IMG/VR virus record: IMGVR_UViG_3300027974_000095
Location: 1-32,186 of that record
DNA: 32,186 nt
Reading direction: 5' to 3' (one strand)
Origin: a virus
In this document: positions 14,493 to 22,048 of the stretch, in pieces
Numbering within the stretch: position 1 is the stretch's first letter
How the letters are laid out: every line of letters starts with the position of its first letter
Notes under the pieces: generated by a model
What the model saw: only the letters and a program-made list of their open reading frames with translations
Told to the model about the DNA's origin: nothing
The model's database searches: none
Program-made: the position numbers and the translations under genes

Positions 14493-15001
14493 TTATTGCT
14501 CCTCATCTCTGCCAGCTTCTCTACAGTCCTTGCGCAAAAATAAGCGCCCATAATCAGCTGCCCCCAATTTCCCAACAATGTTACGTAACTTTCGTTGGCG
14601 TTATAGCCAAAAGCCGACATCATGGCAAACAAGAAAAAAGCAAAAAAGACGGCAATCAGCGCCATTGGGCGGATATTCTTTGAGAGCCATGAATCAGAGT
14701 TCATGTCCGCTTTCCAACGGTCTGTGACGTTCTCTGCATCGCTCTGCGCGGCCTTGGCCAGCAGTTCCAACTCAGCCAACTCCAACTTGGCCTTCTCAAT
14801 ACCCAACTCCAGCAAGCGTTCCTCATGGTCGTATTGCAATTGCCGCAGCTTGGCAACGTCTTCGGGAGTGGGATTGTCGGGAATCTTCACGCCCAAAGTG
14901 TTTTCAACGACTTCTTTGCCCTTGGCCTGAATAGCAGAGGACAGCAGTCCCAAGCCGTTTTCTGCCAACGTGCCTAGCAATGCGCCAAGAATTGGAATCA
15001 T
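14489..15001 (-). CDS. 3TM-type holin
   Basis: The product has 170 residues from the ATG at 15001, which shares one base with the upstream stop (TGATG); the codon at 15004 is TTG and belongs to that stop region. The pattern is that of the 3TM phage holin family: a hydrophobic/amphipathic N-terminus (MIPILGALLG), a charged helical middle (about 47-100, with LRQLQYDHEERLLELGIEKA), then SWLSKNIRPMALIAVFFAFF (105-124), and a last span with YVTLLGNWGQLIMGAYFCAR ending RTVEKLAE. The RP-before-span element and the aromatic Y-F-x-x-R-T ending are diagnostic in my memory of this family. The predicted role is to form the lesion that lets the M15 lysin reach the wall. Confidence 0.72.
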   Translation of the reverse strand: MIPILGALLGTLAENGLGLLSSAIQAKGKEVVENTLGVKIPDNPTPEDVAKLRQLQYDHEERLLELGIEKAKLELAELELLAKAAQSDAENVTDRWKADMNSDSWLSKNIRPMALIAVFFAFFLFAMMSAFGYNANESYVTLLGNWGQLIMGAYFCARTVEKLAEMRSNK

Positions 15002-15491
15002 CAAAAACCCCTATTTGTGATAACGTGAAATGCAACGCTAACCAATGGAACAATGATAGCGGACGCACCGGTAATCCACAGTGTGTTCATAATAATTGTT
15101 ACCTTCATCTCTTTGTCCTTCTGCTTACGCTCCGCGTCTTCTCTTTCCAGCGTATTGCGTTCCTTAATCATCCTAGTGCGCTCTGCCATCATCTCTTCCC
15201 ACACTGGAGCATTGCCTGAGTAGAAAAGAATGTCCTTCAGTTCTTTCTCATGTTCTCGCAATGCTTTGGAGGCCATTGCAATCTGGAGAGCCTGAGAACT
15301 TATCTGTGCATCTGTCTTCCCTATGCTTGCAATCCGCGCCTTGCTGCTTGCTAGGTGAACTGTATCCGCTGCTTGATAAAAACTGCTGAATTCTTTATAG
15401 AGGCTGTGGATGTCTTTACCAAGAGCGACCGCTTTTTTATGCCAGCTACAGCACCTTGCGCCATAGCAAATGCCGTGAATGGGTCAATCAT
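15001..15491 (-). CDS. Frameshift-encoded coiled-coil membrane protein of the lysis region
   Basis: Two overlapping frames make one protein. Frame 0 starts at ATG 15491 (ATGA overlap with the upstream stop) and reads MIDPFTAFAMAQGAVAGIKK before a stop at 15351-15353 after 46 codons. A -1 shift at 15432-15438 joins it to the frame that is open to 15001: KK-AVALGKDIHSLYKEFSSF and on, 163 residues in all. The joined protein is coherent: an amphipathic N-terminus, a charged coil (about 95-130, with MMAERTRMIKERNTLEREDA) and one transmembrane span (about 134-158, TIIMNTLWITGASAIIVPLV). The only ATG in the second frame (15276) has no ribosome site. The N-terminal style (DPFTAFA-x-AQ) recalls a conserved protein of aquatic phages. 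A true frameshift or a missing base in the A-run are both possible. Confidence 0.65.
15432..15438 (-). other. Slippery heptamer A_AAA_AAG for -1 frameshift
   Basis: In the zero frame from ATG 15491 the codons read GGC ATA AAA AAG CGG, so the heptamer A AAA AAG is in the exact phase required for tandem slippage of two lysine tRNAs. This is the strongest known bacterial -1 site (dnaX, IS3-family transposases). After the shift the next codon is GCG and the reading frame stays open for 143 more residues. A clear downstream hairpin is not obvious; AAGG about 15-18 nt upstream is a distant Shine-Dalgarno-like element. Confidence 0.6.
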
Positions 15492-15655
15492 TTTTTGTTC
15501 ACTACCGCCCACCGGCAGATGCGTCCATCTTTGTCCACGAATTCGTTTGCACCCATCTTTTTGTCCTCATCTTTTTTAGGAATACGACAAACCAAAACGG
15601 TCTTTGTTTCAGTGTTGGGCCACGGGCTTTCCGCTGAGACAAGTTGGTCGATCAC
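15488..15655 (-). CDS. 55-residue protein between lysis-region genes, unknown
   Basis: This small gene starts at GTG 15655, overlapping the upstream stop (GTGA), and stops at 15488-15490, overlapping the next ATG (ATGA). The peptide begins VIDQLVSAESPWPNTETKTV (first residue made as Met) and contains LVCRIPKKDEDKKMG and DKDGRICRWAVVNKK. It is soluble and basic at the end, with two cysteines (C23, C47). It fills what would otherwise be a 160-nt gap and keeps the unbroken chain of stop-start overlaps, which is strong support. The family is not recognised. Confidence 0.62.
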   Translation of the reverse strand: MIDQLVSAESPWPNTETKTVLVCRIPKKDEDKKMGANEFVDKDGRICRWAVVNKK

Positions 15656-15885
15656 TTGTCGGCCTTGTTCTCCAGCTTGTCAAAGATGCGCTCTAGGGTA
15701 GCGTCAATCTTGTCTAGTCGGCTCTCAATGTCTGCCTTACTAACGTAGTTCTTTGGAAGATCAATCTCAATATGCTTGATGTCTTCTTTAAGCGTCTTGA
15801 CCGAGTCCCATATCTCTTTGCACCACCAGCCAACCGCGACCAGGATCGCGCCTCCGATGAAATTAAACATTGGCTGGAATTCCAT
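15652..15885 (-). CDS. Membrane-anchored coiled-coil protein (lysis region)
   Basis: The 77-residue protein has one N-terminal transmembrane segment (about 8-22, NFIGGAILVAVGWWC). A helical charged domain follows with KEIWDSVKTLKEDIKHIEID, LPKNYVSKADIESRLDKIDA and TLERIFDKLENKADK. An N-terminal anchor followed by a coiled coil and an LPKNYV-x-KxD element is common in small phage proteins next to lysis genes (hemolysin XhlA-like or i-spanin-like in shape). It could act as an inner-membrane accessory for lysis, but no lipoprotein partner with a lipobox is seen nearby, so a spanin role is unproven. It starts 2 nt after the stop of the 95-residue gene and ends with GTGA overlap. Confidence 0.6.
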   Translation of the reverse strand: MEFQPMFNFIGGAILVAVGWWCKEIWDSVKTLKEDIKHIEIDLPKNYVSKADIESRLDKIDATLERIFDKLENKADK

Positions 15886-15887
15886 GA

Positions 15888-16175
15888 TTAGCCCTTGGGA
15901 TATTTGGCTTTGACTGCTTGGCAGTCAGCTATGTACTTGTCAATCTGCGCTTGGTCGCCCTTCACAACGCCGTCAAGGTAGTCGGTCATGGGTGGGTACT
16001 CAGCAGTACGTTTCTGTGCGTAGGTCAGCGCGGCTGCTGCAGCAGATTGTTCAGCAGCACGAATTGCGGATGCTTCTTCATCCGCAATCTGAACGCAACC
16101 AACGGGTAAGTAAGACTCGTACTCGGTTGAATCAAGCCAATGCAATTTGTTTTGGCTGTCTTTATAGTGTGGCAT
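15888..16175 (-). CDS. Small tail-fibre-associated protein, possible XkdW-like
   Basis: This 95-residue soluble protein has N-terminal MPHYKDSQNKLHWLDSTEYE, a Gly-Cys turn (LPVGCVQIADEEA), an Ala-rich helix (about 34-58) and a conserved-looking end (PPMTDYLDGVVKGDQAQIDK, then YIADCQAVKAKYPKG). The ending resembles a motif common in small phage proteins next to tail-fibre genes (XkdW type in my memory), which may help fibre assembly. It follows the fibre gene at 16185 by 9 nt and precedes the lysis-type genes, marking the tail-lysis boundary. The function is inferred from position. Confidence 0.5.
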   Translation of the reverse strand: MPHYKDSQNKLHWLDSTEYESYLPVGCVQIADEEASAIRAAEQSAAAAALTYAQKRTAEYPPMTDYLDGVVKGDQAQIDKYIADCQAVKAKYPKG

Positions 16176-16184
16176 TTTTAACCC

Positions 16185-17471
16185 TTAACGCAAAATATAA
16201 GCAGAAAGCAATACTGCAGTACCACCACCTGACCAAGACCATGAACAATTGGGAGGCAGTGGTAATGAGTAAGTAAGTGCTTGATTGAGAAGTCCACCAG
16301 AACCATTTGCCACAGTTACTCCGTTTACAGTAAAAACTGGAGACGAACCTGATGCAATTCTACAAATTAATATTAAATACTGCGTTTTCCCGCTAGTGTT
16401 GTAATAGGTTGTTCCATAAGCTGTAGTGCTTTCGTTATTCCAAGTTTGGCTATATCCAAGCGAACTCATTGAGGCTAATGCCTGACCACCTTGTCCTTGA
16501 ATGGTAGATGGTGTAGTGGCCCAAGTTCCTGCGGTTGCTTGGGTGGATTCAATGTAGCCAATCACACGATAAGCAAGTGATGTACGGGCGGTGGTAGAGT
16601 AGATTACGCTTGCACTGTCAGCCGCACCCACGCCGCCTTCAGCAGTGGTGCTAATCAGGTTTGTTTCATCAAGTTGAGTGCCGCCAGAGATGTTGACCGC
16701 TGCTAGTTCAATTGTGCCTGCGTTATTCAGCGCAATTACCACAATACGGGATTGCTGCGCCGATACCGTTCCAAGAGTTGATCCACTTGAAATTACCAAG
16801 TTAGCGGGTGTTCCAGACACTGTGGTAACAGTCCCGCTGGTAAGCGTAGTAGAACGAAAATCTAGAGTCAATGCGGACGCAGAAATAGTCAACGCACTTG
16901 AAGCAACTGATGCAGAAATTGCTCTAATTTGTGTAGCTGACGGCACCTCTTGATAATCCCAAGATGCTGCCGTTGTACCTGTAATCAAAATACAAGTAAA
17001 CGTAACGTACTTTCCTGCTGCAACAACCAGGACCGTGTTAGCGCCAGATGATTGAACAGTTACAGCACCAGTAGAGTTATTCCTAATGAAGTAACTCATG
17101 CCAAGTGCAAGAGTTGACGTGACAGGCAGCACTACAGTCTGGGTGGTGGTTCCCGTGAAAAACTGCTGGTTGGCGCTTGTGACGGTCAGAGTTGTAGTGC
17201 CTGCCGCAGTCGCCGTAGTCGCATACCCGAGTTTCGGGTTGTCAATGATTGGGACAGTCAGCGTTGTAACGCCTGTAGCAGTAAGCGCACCGGCCACCGC
17301 CAGCGTCTTGCCTGCCCCCACATTGAGACCAACGCTAGTTCCAGTTCCAGCCGCATCAAACACTGAGTCAATTAACCCCATGTCCGTATTTATCTTCGTA
17401 CCCCAAGTGTCAGTTGAGGCTCCGACCTCTGGCTTGGTAAGAAGTAGATTTGTGGTGGTCGTATCAGCCAT
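16185..17471 (-). CDS. Tail fibre protein
   Basis: The 428-residue protein begins [20 protein letters not shown] and continues with [17 protein letters not shown] and [20 protein letters not shown]. This N-terminus is among the commonest in tail-fibre or structural proteins of aquatic phages and probably attaches the fibre to the tail. The rest is Ser/Thr/Gly-rich beta structure (for example [20 protein letters not shown] and [20 protein letters not shown]), ending in a possible receptor-binding tip with [20 protein letters not shown]. No peptidase or lyase domain is visible. Host-range function is inferred from family habit. Confidence 0.7.
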   Translation of the reverse strand: MADTTTTNLLLTKPEVGASTDTWGTKINTDMGLIDSVFDAAGTGTSVGLNVGAGKTLAVAGALTATGVTTLTVPIIDNPKLGYATTATAAGTTTLTVTSANQQFFTGTTTQTVVLPVTSTLALGMSYFIRNNSTGAVTVQSSGANTVLVVAAGKYVTFTCILITGTTAASWDYQEVPSATQIRAISASVASSALTISASALTLDFRSTTLTSGTVTTVSGTPANLVISSGSTLGTVSAQQSRIVVIALNNAGTIELAAVNISGGTQLDETNLISTTAEGGVGAADSASVIYSTTARTSLAYRVIGYIESTQATAGTWATTPSTIQGQGGQALASMSSLGYSQTWNNESTTAYGTTYYNTSGKTQYLILICRIASGSSPVFTVNGVTVANGSGGLLNQALTYSLPLPPNCSWSWSGGGTAVLLSAYILR

Positions 17472-17478
17472 GATTACC

Positions 17479-18282
17479 TCATTGGGTTGTCCAATCCTTA
17501 GACGTTCCGCTTACAGATGTCCAAGGGTTGGTGTTGTCGGAAATTATAGTCCAGCTACCTGTATTTGGGGACTGCGTAGTCCATGACGTGGTTGATGTCC
17601 CAGAGTCTGTCCACGTGTCTGGATTGATTGGTTCTGGCTCCCACTTGAGTCGCTGAGTGATGAAGTCCATTGCATCAAGGTACTCAGCAATTGCTGCAAT
17701 GTATTCCAGGCCACCAGTCAAATCATCAACTGCCACCAACGTATCGGATCCAAACGCCATAGCCTCAAGCGCAGCCGTCATAGCGTCTTGCACGCTTACG
17801 CCTTCAGCAATAGGAGCCTCCATAATCATCAGTGAGACAGATGAATCTGATGCTGATCCTGACTCGGATATAGATGCTACAACTACAAAGAAAGAAGTCT
17901 GAGAATCTGATGCAGAACCTGATTCAGAGGCAAAAGCCACTGCGACAATGTTTTGTTCAATTGATTCAGTTGCAGTGCCAGATTCAATTATTGATGCTAT
18001 TAGGTCAACAACATAAGACAACGAATCGGATGCTGATCCTGACTCAATAATTGACGCTCCTACTGTCAGCGCATAATTCTGCAAGTCAGACGCAGATACA
18101 GACTCAGATATGCTGACCGGAAAATCAAATCCAGAGATGATTGAATCTACAGCACCAGAATATCCGTATAGACCCAATCCATAGAAACCTTTACCGTATC
18201 CACCTTCTCCTATAGATACGGCATAAATTGAACTACCCAGCGAACTGAATGGAGCCTGGCCAATCGCTGAGATTCCAAACAT
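17479..18282 (-). CDS. Tandem-repeat tail/adhesin protein
   Basis: This 267-residue protein has three parts. The N-terminal part (about 1-55) is Gly/Tyr-rich ([19 protein letters not shown]). The middle has six tandem 20-residue repeats with consensus [11 protein letters not shown] followed by nine variable hydrophobic residues and Ala. The C-terminus (about 220-267) has Trp at roughly 10-residue intervals in Thr/Ser/Asn surroundings (TWTDSG, SWTTQS, SWTIIS, PWTSVS, DWTTQ). The repeats are likely to form a beta-helix or stalk, and the Trp repeats a binding or trimerisation tip. It lies among tail-fibre genes, so an adhesin role is likely. I know no named family. Confidence 0.6.
   Translation of the reverse strand: MFGISAIGQAPFSSLGSSIYAVSIGEGGYGKGFYGLGLYGYSGAVDSIISGFDFPVSISESVSASDLQNYALTVGASIIESGSASDSLSYVVDLIASIIESGTATESIEQNIVAVAFASESGSASDSQTSFFVVVASISESGSASDSSVSLMIMEAPIAEGVSVQDAMTAALEAMAFGSDTLVAVDDLTGGLEYIAAIAEYLDAMDFITQRLKWEPEPINPDTWTDSGTSTTSWTTQSPNTGSWTIISDNTNPWTSVSGTSKDWTTQ
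17783..18117 (-). repeat. Six 60-bp tandem units in the adhesin gene
   Basis: Units recur with exact 60-bp spacing. On the plus strand their cores begin at 17843, 17903, 17963, 18023 and 18083, with a degenerate sixth at 17783. Each core reads roughly GAATCTGATGCTGATCCTGA and encodes ESGSASDS; the third and fifth are more diverged. The spacing has no indels, so the 20-residue protein period is strictly kept. Confidence 0.88.
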
Positions 18283-18289
18283 TTCACAC

Positions 18290-18652
18290 CTATTCTATCA
18301 ATGTCCAAGACAATGTTGCCTCGTCCCAATCATACATATTGCCGTCTGTAGGCATAGGCGTTGGCGGTTGCCATAGGCAGGTATCCTCATTCAGCGTCCA
18401 GCTATTGTATGGCTTTGGCGGTATAAACGCATCCCTTTGGGAGTCGTAGGTATATCCGATGCCAGCGTAGTTTTTGCGGCGGCTTCCATTGAAGGAGGTT
18501 TGTTTCCAAAAAGGATAGCCATTACTCCACTGAACTAAAAATGCAATACCTTTGGCTTCCATCTCAACGCCGTTTACCAACAGTTCGTTGTTATGGACGC
18601 AATTCACTTCCAGCACTACATTGTTTTCGTCAAGTTTTGCAAAATGTGCCAT
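18290..18652 (-). CDS. Conserved tail-associated protein, unknown function
   Basis: This 120-residue protein begins MAHFAKLDENNVVLEVNCVH. It contains PFWKQTSFNGSRRKNYAGIG then YTYDSQRDAFIPPKPYNSW, and ends in Trp/Pro-rich sequence (LWQPPTPMPTDGNMYDWDEA). I recall this family from many marine and freshwater phages, always near tail-fibre genes, but without a proven function; it may be a fibre-tip or assembly factor. It ends 7 nt before the repeat-adhesin gene and starts 2 nt after the stop of the glycine-rich gene. Confidence 0.55.
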   Translation of the reverse strand: MAHFAKLDENNVVLEVNCVHNNELLVNGVEMEAKGIAFLVQWSNGYPFWKQTSFNGSRRKNYAGIGYTYDSQRDAFIPPKPYNSWTLNEDTCLWQPPTPMPTDGNMYDWDEATLSWTLIE

Positions 18653-18654
18653 GA

Positions 18655-20082
18655 TTAGAACGTGATTGACCCGTTACCAGTAAATTTATACACCCGGTAG
18701 CCACCGGCAGTCGTAACTGTTGGAGAACCTGTTGTGGAAGCGGCTAAAGGGTAAGAGTCTGCATAACGAATAACGACAATACCTGAACCACCTGTACCGC
18801 CATTGGAATCGCGGCTACCACCAGCACCGCCTCCAGTATTTGCACCTCCGCTTTGACCAACAAGTTTTGTGGTTGAGCTTGCATTGTTACCGCCACCACC
18901 GCCGCCGCCTGCGCCCCCCGGGTAAAAGTCGGTTGCTGTGGTAGAGGTAGAAACACCAGCGCCGCCGCCAGCAAAGTATTGCCCAGAACTTGTCAGCGCA
19001 ACGCCGGTAGTTGTAGCTGTGGCTGCGGCGCTCATTGTGTACGCACCAGTTCCTCCGGGGGTGTAAAAATACACCGCAGTTCCAGAGGCTATCGTACTTA
19101 ATACTGAGTTGCTAATTGTAATTGTTGTACCAGCAATAGCAGTAACGTAAGTATCAGCACGAATACCTACAGATGGGGTTGGCGTATTGTTGTTTAAAAC
19201 TTGCGCCCCATTGCCAGCTACCAATTGACCCACTACAATTCCTGTTGCGCTAGTTACTGAAATTGTTTGCTGCGCTGATGCTTGAACCGCAGTTGCGTTG
19301 GCGCTTAGTGTGGTGTTTGCTATTGATGACCCCGTTGCGCCATAAAGCTGTTCAGTAATGTATGTACTTGCTGGAATGCCGGTAGCTGTTGCAACTAATA
19401 CACCCGGCCCAATTGAACCAGTGGTAATTGCCGTGACAGTCAAAACAGTTGTTGATGCAATATTTCCTGTTCCAGAAAACGTAGGAAGTATTGCGCTGCT
19501 CGTGCCAATACCGCCCGCCGTTGTAGTTCCAACTGCACCAGCGCCGCCGCCGCTACCACCTGCTAACGCAGATGGGCCAAGACTACCTGCAAAACCTTGC
19601 CCTGTTGTTCCAGCGCCGCCAGCCTGTGTATTTGAACCGCCGCCACCGCCAGAACCTCCAGTCCTTCCAGTTGCGTTTGCTTGTGGGTAGCCCCCAGCAC
19701 CGCCGCCGCCAGTAGAAGTGATAGACGAAAAAACAGATGGGTTTCCATCGCCGCCAACAGACGCTGCACCCCCACCGCCGCCGGTTATGTAAACGCCCGC
19801 TGTTCCTCCACCGCCAACGGTAACAGTTAAAGCTGTGCCAGACGCAACAGCAAAACCAGTTGCTGTTCTATAACCGCCAGCACCACCGCCACCGCCAACT
19901 TGCCCGCCTCCACCACCGCCGCCAGCAACTACAAGGTATTCAACGGCTGAAGGAGCATATCCGGGCCAAGAACTTGCTTGCCTAGCTTGCATAGCTTCTG
20001 TTTGCGTCCATATTCCAACCGCAGCAGAACCGCTGGTAGGCGCAGCCGTAGCAGACAGAATGGAACCTTTGTAACGATTCAT
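18655..20082 (-). CDS. Glycine-rich tail adhesin
   Basis: The 475-residue protein starts MNRYKGSILSATAAPTSGSA. After an N-terminal attachment-like region it has VEYLVVAGGGGGGGQVGGGG and many further polyglycine blocks (about 60-180 and 370-430), separated by beta-forming segments (SVTSATGIVVGQLV, TYVTAIAGTTITIS). It ends GGSGIVVIRYADSYPLAAST. Polyglycine domains beginning E-Y-L-V-V-A-GGGG and ending G-G-S-G-I-V-I-I-R-Y are a known phage/bacterial surface module, and glycine-rich sandwiches form the receptor-binding tips of T-even gp38-type adhesins. It is therefore a strong candidate for host-range determination. The stop-start overlap with the upstream gene (TGATG-like at 20082-20084) supports the start. 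Confidence 0.65.
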   Translation of the reverse strand: MNRYKGSILSATAAPTSGSAAVGIWTQTEAMQARQASSWPGYAPSAVEYLVVAGGGGGGGQVGGGGGAGGYRTATGFAVASGTALTVTVGGGGTAGVYITGGGGGAASVGGDGNPSVFSSITSTGGGGAGGYPQANATGRTGGSGGGGGSNTQAGGAGTTGQGFAGSLGPSALAGGSGGGAGAVGTTTAGGIGTSSAILPTFSGTGNIASTTVLTVTAITTGSIGPGVLVATATGIPASTYITEQLYGATGSSIANTTLSANATAVQASAQQTISVTSATGIVVGQLVAGNGAQVLNNNTPTPSVGIRADTYVTAIAGTTITISNSVLSTIASGTAVYFYTPGGTGAYTMSAAATATTTGVALTSSGQYFAGGGAGVSTSTTATDFYPGGAGGGGGGGNNASSTTKLVGQSGGANTGGGAGGSRDSNGGTGGSGIVVIRYADSYPLAASTTGSPTVTTAGGYRVYKFTGNGSITF

Positions 20083-20453
20083 CAGCTAATAGCCTCGTAG
20101 GTAGAGACCATTTCAATTGCGTTGGTAGTGCCTGATGTCACCACTATGGACTGCGCCTCACCGACGTAAAGCATAGTACTTTTGTCAACCACAATCAAAG
20201 AAGAGTTACCCGGAACGCTAGTTTGAAATGTTAGACGGTACGCTGTACCGCCACCGCTAATTGCGCTGTTGATGGACACTGTAATGGTCGCAGCACTTGC
20301 CGTGACGTTAGTTGCCATCATGGTATCAACCTTGTTAACTGTGCCCGCTGCTGGTGTCAGTGCAGTCCATGTGGTTGCCGTTGTAGTTGTCGGCACAAGG
20401 TAGGTAGTCGCTCCAAGGATGGAGGACAGGTTGGCCATATTCGGGTTTGCCAT
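20082..20453 (-). CDS. Small beta-rich tail protein
   Basis: This 123-residue protein is rich in Thr, Ser, Ala and Val with alternating hydrophobics (TATTWTALTPAAGTVNKVDT, SAATITVSINSAISGGGTAY, GNSSLIVVDKSTMLYVGEAQ, SIVVTSGTTNAIEMVSTYEA). It is a compact beta-sandwich of the kind found as short tail or decoration proteins in aquatic phages. It has no catalytic motif. It lies in the fibre cluster and shares bases with the next gene's start. The exact role is unknown. Confidence 0.5.
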   Translation of the reverse strand: MANPNMANLSSILGATTYLVPTTTTATTWTALTPAAGTVNKVDTMMATNVTASAATITVSINSAISGGGTAYRLTFQTSVPGNSSLIVVDKSTMLYVGEAQSIVVTSGTTNAIEMVSTYEAIS

Positions 20454-20462
20454 ACGATTCCT

Positions 20463-20813
20463 TTAGATTCCAAATACCATCGCCAATACGATAGATTTGC
20501 CTTCTGTAACTGAATTATTTGCAGGGTAGGTCACAAACACATCTTTTGTGCCAGCAGAGAATGATACCAATGAGCCAGCATTGCTAGATGACAAGACCGT
20601 GGTACGGGAAAGCGTTGTTCCAGATGATGTATATGTACCAATTCCAACTTCCCACTCTGAACTACTTTGTCCAGCAATTGTGTAGTAGGTTGAGTTTCCA
20701 TTACCAACCGCAGAAAACGATTGGAATCCTGACGTTGCTCCAGCTAAAGTGACAGTGCCAGTGCCAGTTGTAACGGTTGTCTCTTTGACACGATCAGCAA
20801 TTACAAGTGCCAT
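20463..20813 (-). CDS. Small tail-fibre module protein
   Basis: The 116-residue protein begins MALVIADRVKETTVTTGTGT and continues with LAGATSGFQSFSAVGNGNST and YYTIAGQSSSEWEVGIGTYT. This sequence is very common in phages as a stand-alone protein or as a domain inside tail fibres. The C-terminus (GTKDVFVTYPANNSVT) completes a beta fold. It may be a collar or baseplate-like decoration unit. It is preceded by the 184-residue gene and lies upstream of the glycine-rich adhesin. The structural assignment rests on family memory. Confidence 0.55.
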   Translation of the reverse strand: MALVIADRVKETTVTTGTGTVTLAGATSGFQSFSAVGNGNSTYYTIAGQSSSEWEVGIGTYTSSGTTLSRTTVLSSSNAGSLVSFSAGTKDVFVTYPANNSVTEGKSIVLAMVFGI

Positions 20814-20846
20814 AGCAACAAACCTTTACTTTTGCAGTTCACATGG

Positions 20847-21401
20847 TTATACCGATGCTGTGTAGGTCACGTTTAATGTGTCACCAGACTGCACAGCACG
20901 GTTACCGGCCGTGAAACTACCAGCAGAGTACAGTGTCCCCGTGGTTCCGCTTTTAGTGCTCACAGTATTCAAAAAGCAGCCTGCAATGGTTGCAGTGGCG
21001 TTGATAGTGAACGCCGTTGCAGTAGATGCCTTGGAACCGGCAGAGGCAGCATTCCAACTAACAGACGGGCGCGTAGCATTTGAATACGCAACGCTTTCAG
21101 TCCATCCTGCGTGAGATGCCATAGTGTCACCAGCGGAATATGTGGGGGTTGATGCTCCATCAACCAATCCCATAAACCAAGCTGCGGTATACGCGCTGCC
21201 AGCAAATTGGTTATCTAATAAATTGGTTTTTCCAACGGTTACAACTAGGTTGGGGATTGACTCAGCCCACTTGATATTCCCGTCTTGGTCAAAACAGGTA
21301 ACCTCATAAAAACCGGTTGCCCCAATGCTTTCCTGCATAGACGTTTGACGTGATATTGAAACACTAGATTCATCTTTACTATTGACTCGTTCAGAATGCA
21401 T
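20847..21401 (-). CDS. Conserved phage structural protein (tail/decoration)
   Basis: This 184-residue protein starts at 21401 with GGAG about 10 nt upstream; an in-frame Met at 21338 (MQESIGATGFYEVTCFDQDG) is where family resemblance begins. The core contains IKWAESIPNLVVTVGKTNLL, AYTAAWFMGLVDGASTPTYS and AGDTMASHAGWTESVAYSNA, then SFTAGNRAVQSGDTLNVTYT at the end. This is a widespread phage protein with N-to-C beta strands, seen among head-tail or tail genes, of unproven function. It is the first gene of the tail/adhesin cluster after the adaptor. Confidence 0.55.
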   Translation of the reverse strand: MHSERVNSKDESSVSISRQTSMQESIGATGFYEVTCFDQDGNIKWAESIPNLVVTVGKTNLLDNQFAGSAYTAAWFMGLVDGASTPTYSAGDTMASHAGWTESVAYSNATRPSVSWNAASAGSKASTATAFTINATATIAGCFLNTVSTKSGTTGTLYSAGSFTAGNRAVQSGDTLNVTYTASV

Positions 21402-21427
21402 TTTGGGTTCTCCGATATGGGAAAATT

Positions 21428-22048
21428 TTAACCGAAAGACCTTGCGCGTGACTTCAATACGCCACCACTGGTAGCACCACGCTCATCTGCAATTTGCAGT
21501 TCCTCAATGCCAGTTTTGTACAGGCCGGCCCACACTTGAATTCTTGCATCATCCTGTAGGTAAGGCGCGGCCTGGAGCAGTGAACCGTACAGGTATACGT
21601 CAGGTGCTTTGGTAAGCAGCCAGTTAGTGGTGTTTGATGTGGATAGCTTGCTGAGTTTTGCGTAGTAGATCAACTCGCCCGTGTAGCTAGAGTCTGGGAT
21701 TGGGACAACGCGAATCTGCGACCCGACAACGCCAAAGAATTTAGGTTTTCCGCTGGATGTGTATGTTGTCAGCAAGTTATCTAGGCTGTCAATGGTCTCA
21801 AACTGCAACGGCGTGACGGGATTGGTGTCTAGCTTAAACGTCCGCGCCTCCAGAAAGTCTCCAGGCGTTGCGTTGTACTCTGCGTCAATGGTGGCCGTGG
21901 CGCGGGTAATCATCTGCGTGGTGCGCAGAGTGCGCTCCATCTGCGCTTCTGCGAGAGAAACAAAGTCGGTGATGGCAGTCGTGAGATCGCTACGGTTGAG
22001 CCAATCGGCGACCGAGGCTTTCAGTTCAGCGTAGGTGCTAAGTGCCAT
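21428..22048 (-). CDS. Head-tail adaptor protein (SU10-type)
   Basis: The 206-residue helical protein begins MALSTYAELKASVADWLNRS and continues DFVSLAEAQMERTLRTTQMI. It has a DFLEARTFKLDTNPVTPLQF region and a C-terminus with LYGSLLQAAPYLQDDARIQV and YKTGIEELQIADERGATSGG. This is the pattern of the phage adaptor family named after phage SU10, which forms a ring of subunits beneath the portal and joins it to the tail hub. Location between capsid and tail genes, and pairing with an SU10-type capsid, support it. Its start overlaps the end of the glycosyltransferase gene by 11 nt. Confidence 0.75.
   Translation of the reverse strand: MALSTYAELKASVADWLNRSDLTTAITDFVSLAEAQMERTLRTTQMITRATATIDAEYNATPGDFLEARTFKLDTNPVTPLQFETIDSLDNLLTTYTSSGKPKFFGVVGSQIRVVPIPDSSYTGELIYYAKLSKLSTSNTTNWLLTKAPDVYLYGSLLQAAPYLQDDARIQVWAGLYKTGIEELQIADERGATSGGVLKSRARSFG

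Noticed and set aside
17783-18117. Possible CRISPR array because of 60-bp periodicity
   Set aside because: Units are in-frame coding repeats without distinct spacers, and no cas genes are present; the Cas4-like nuclease belongs to the phage replication module.
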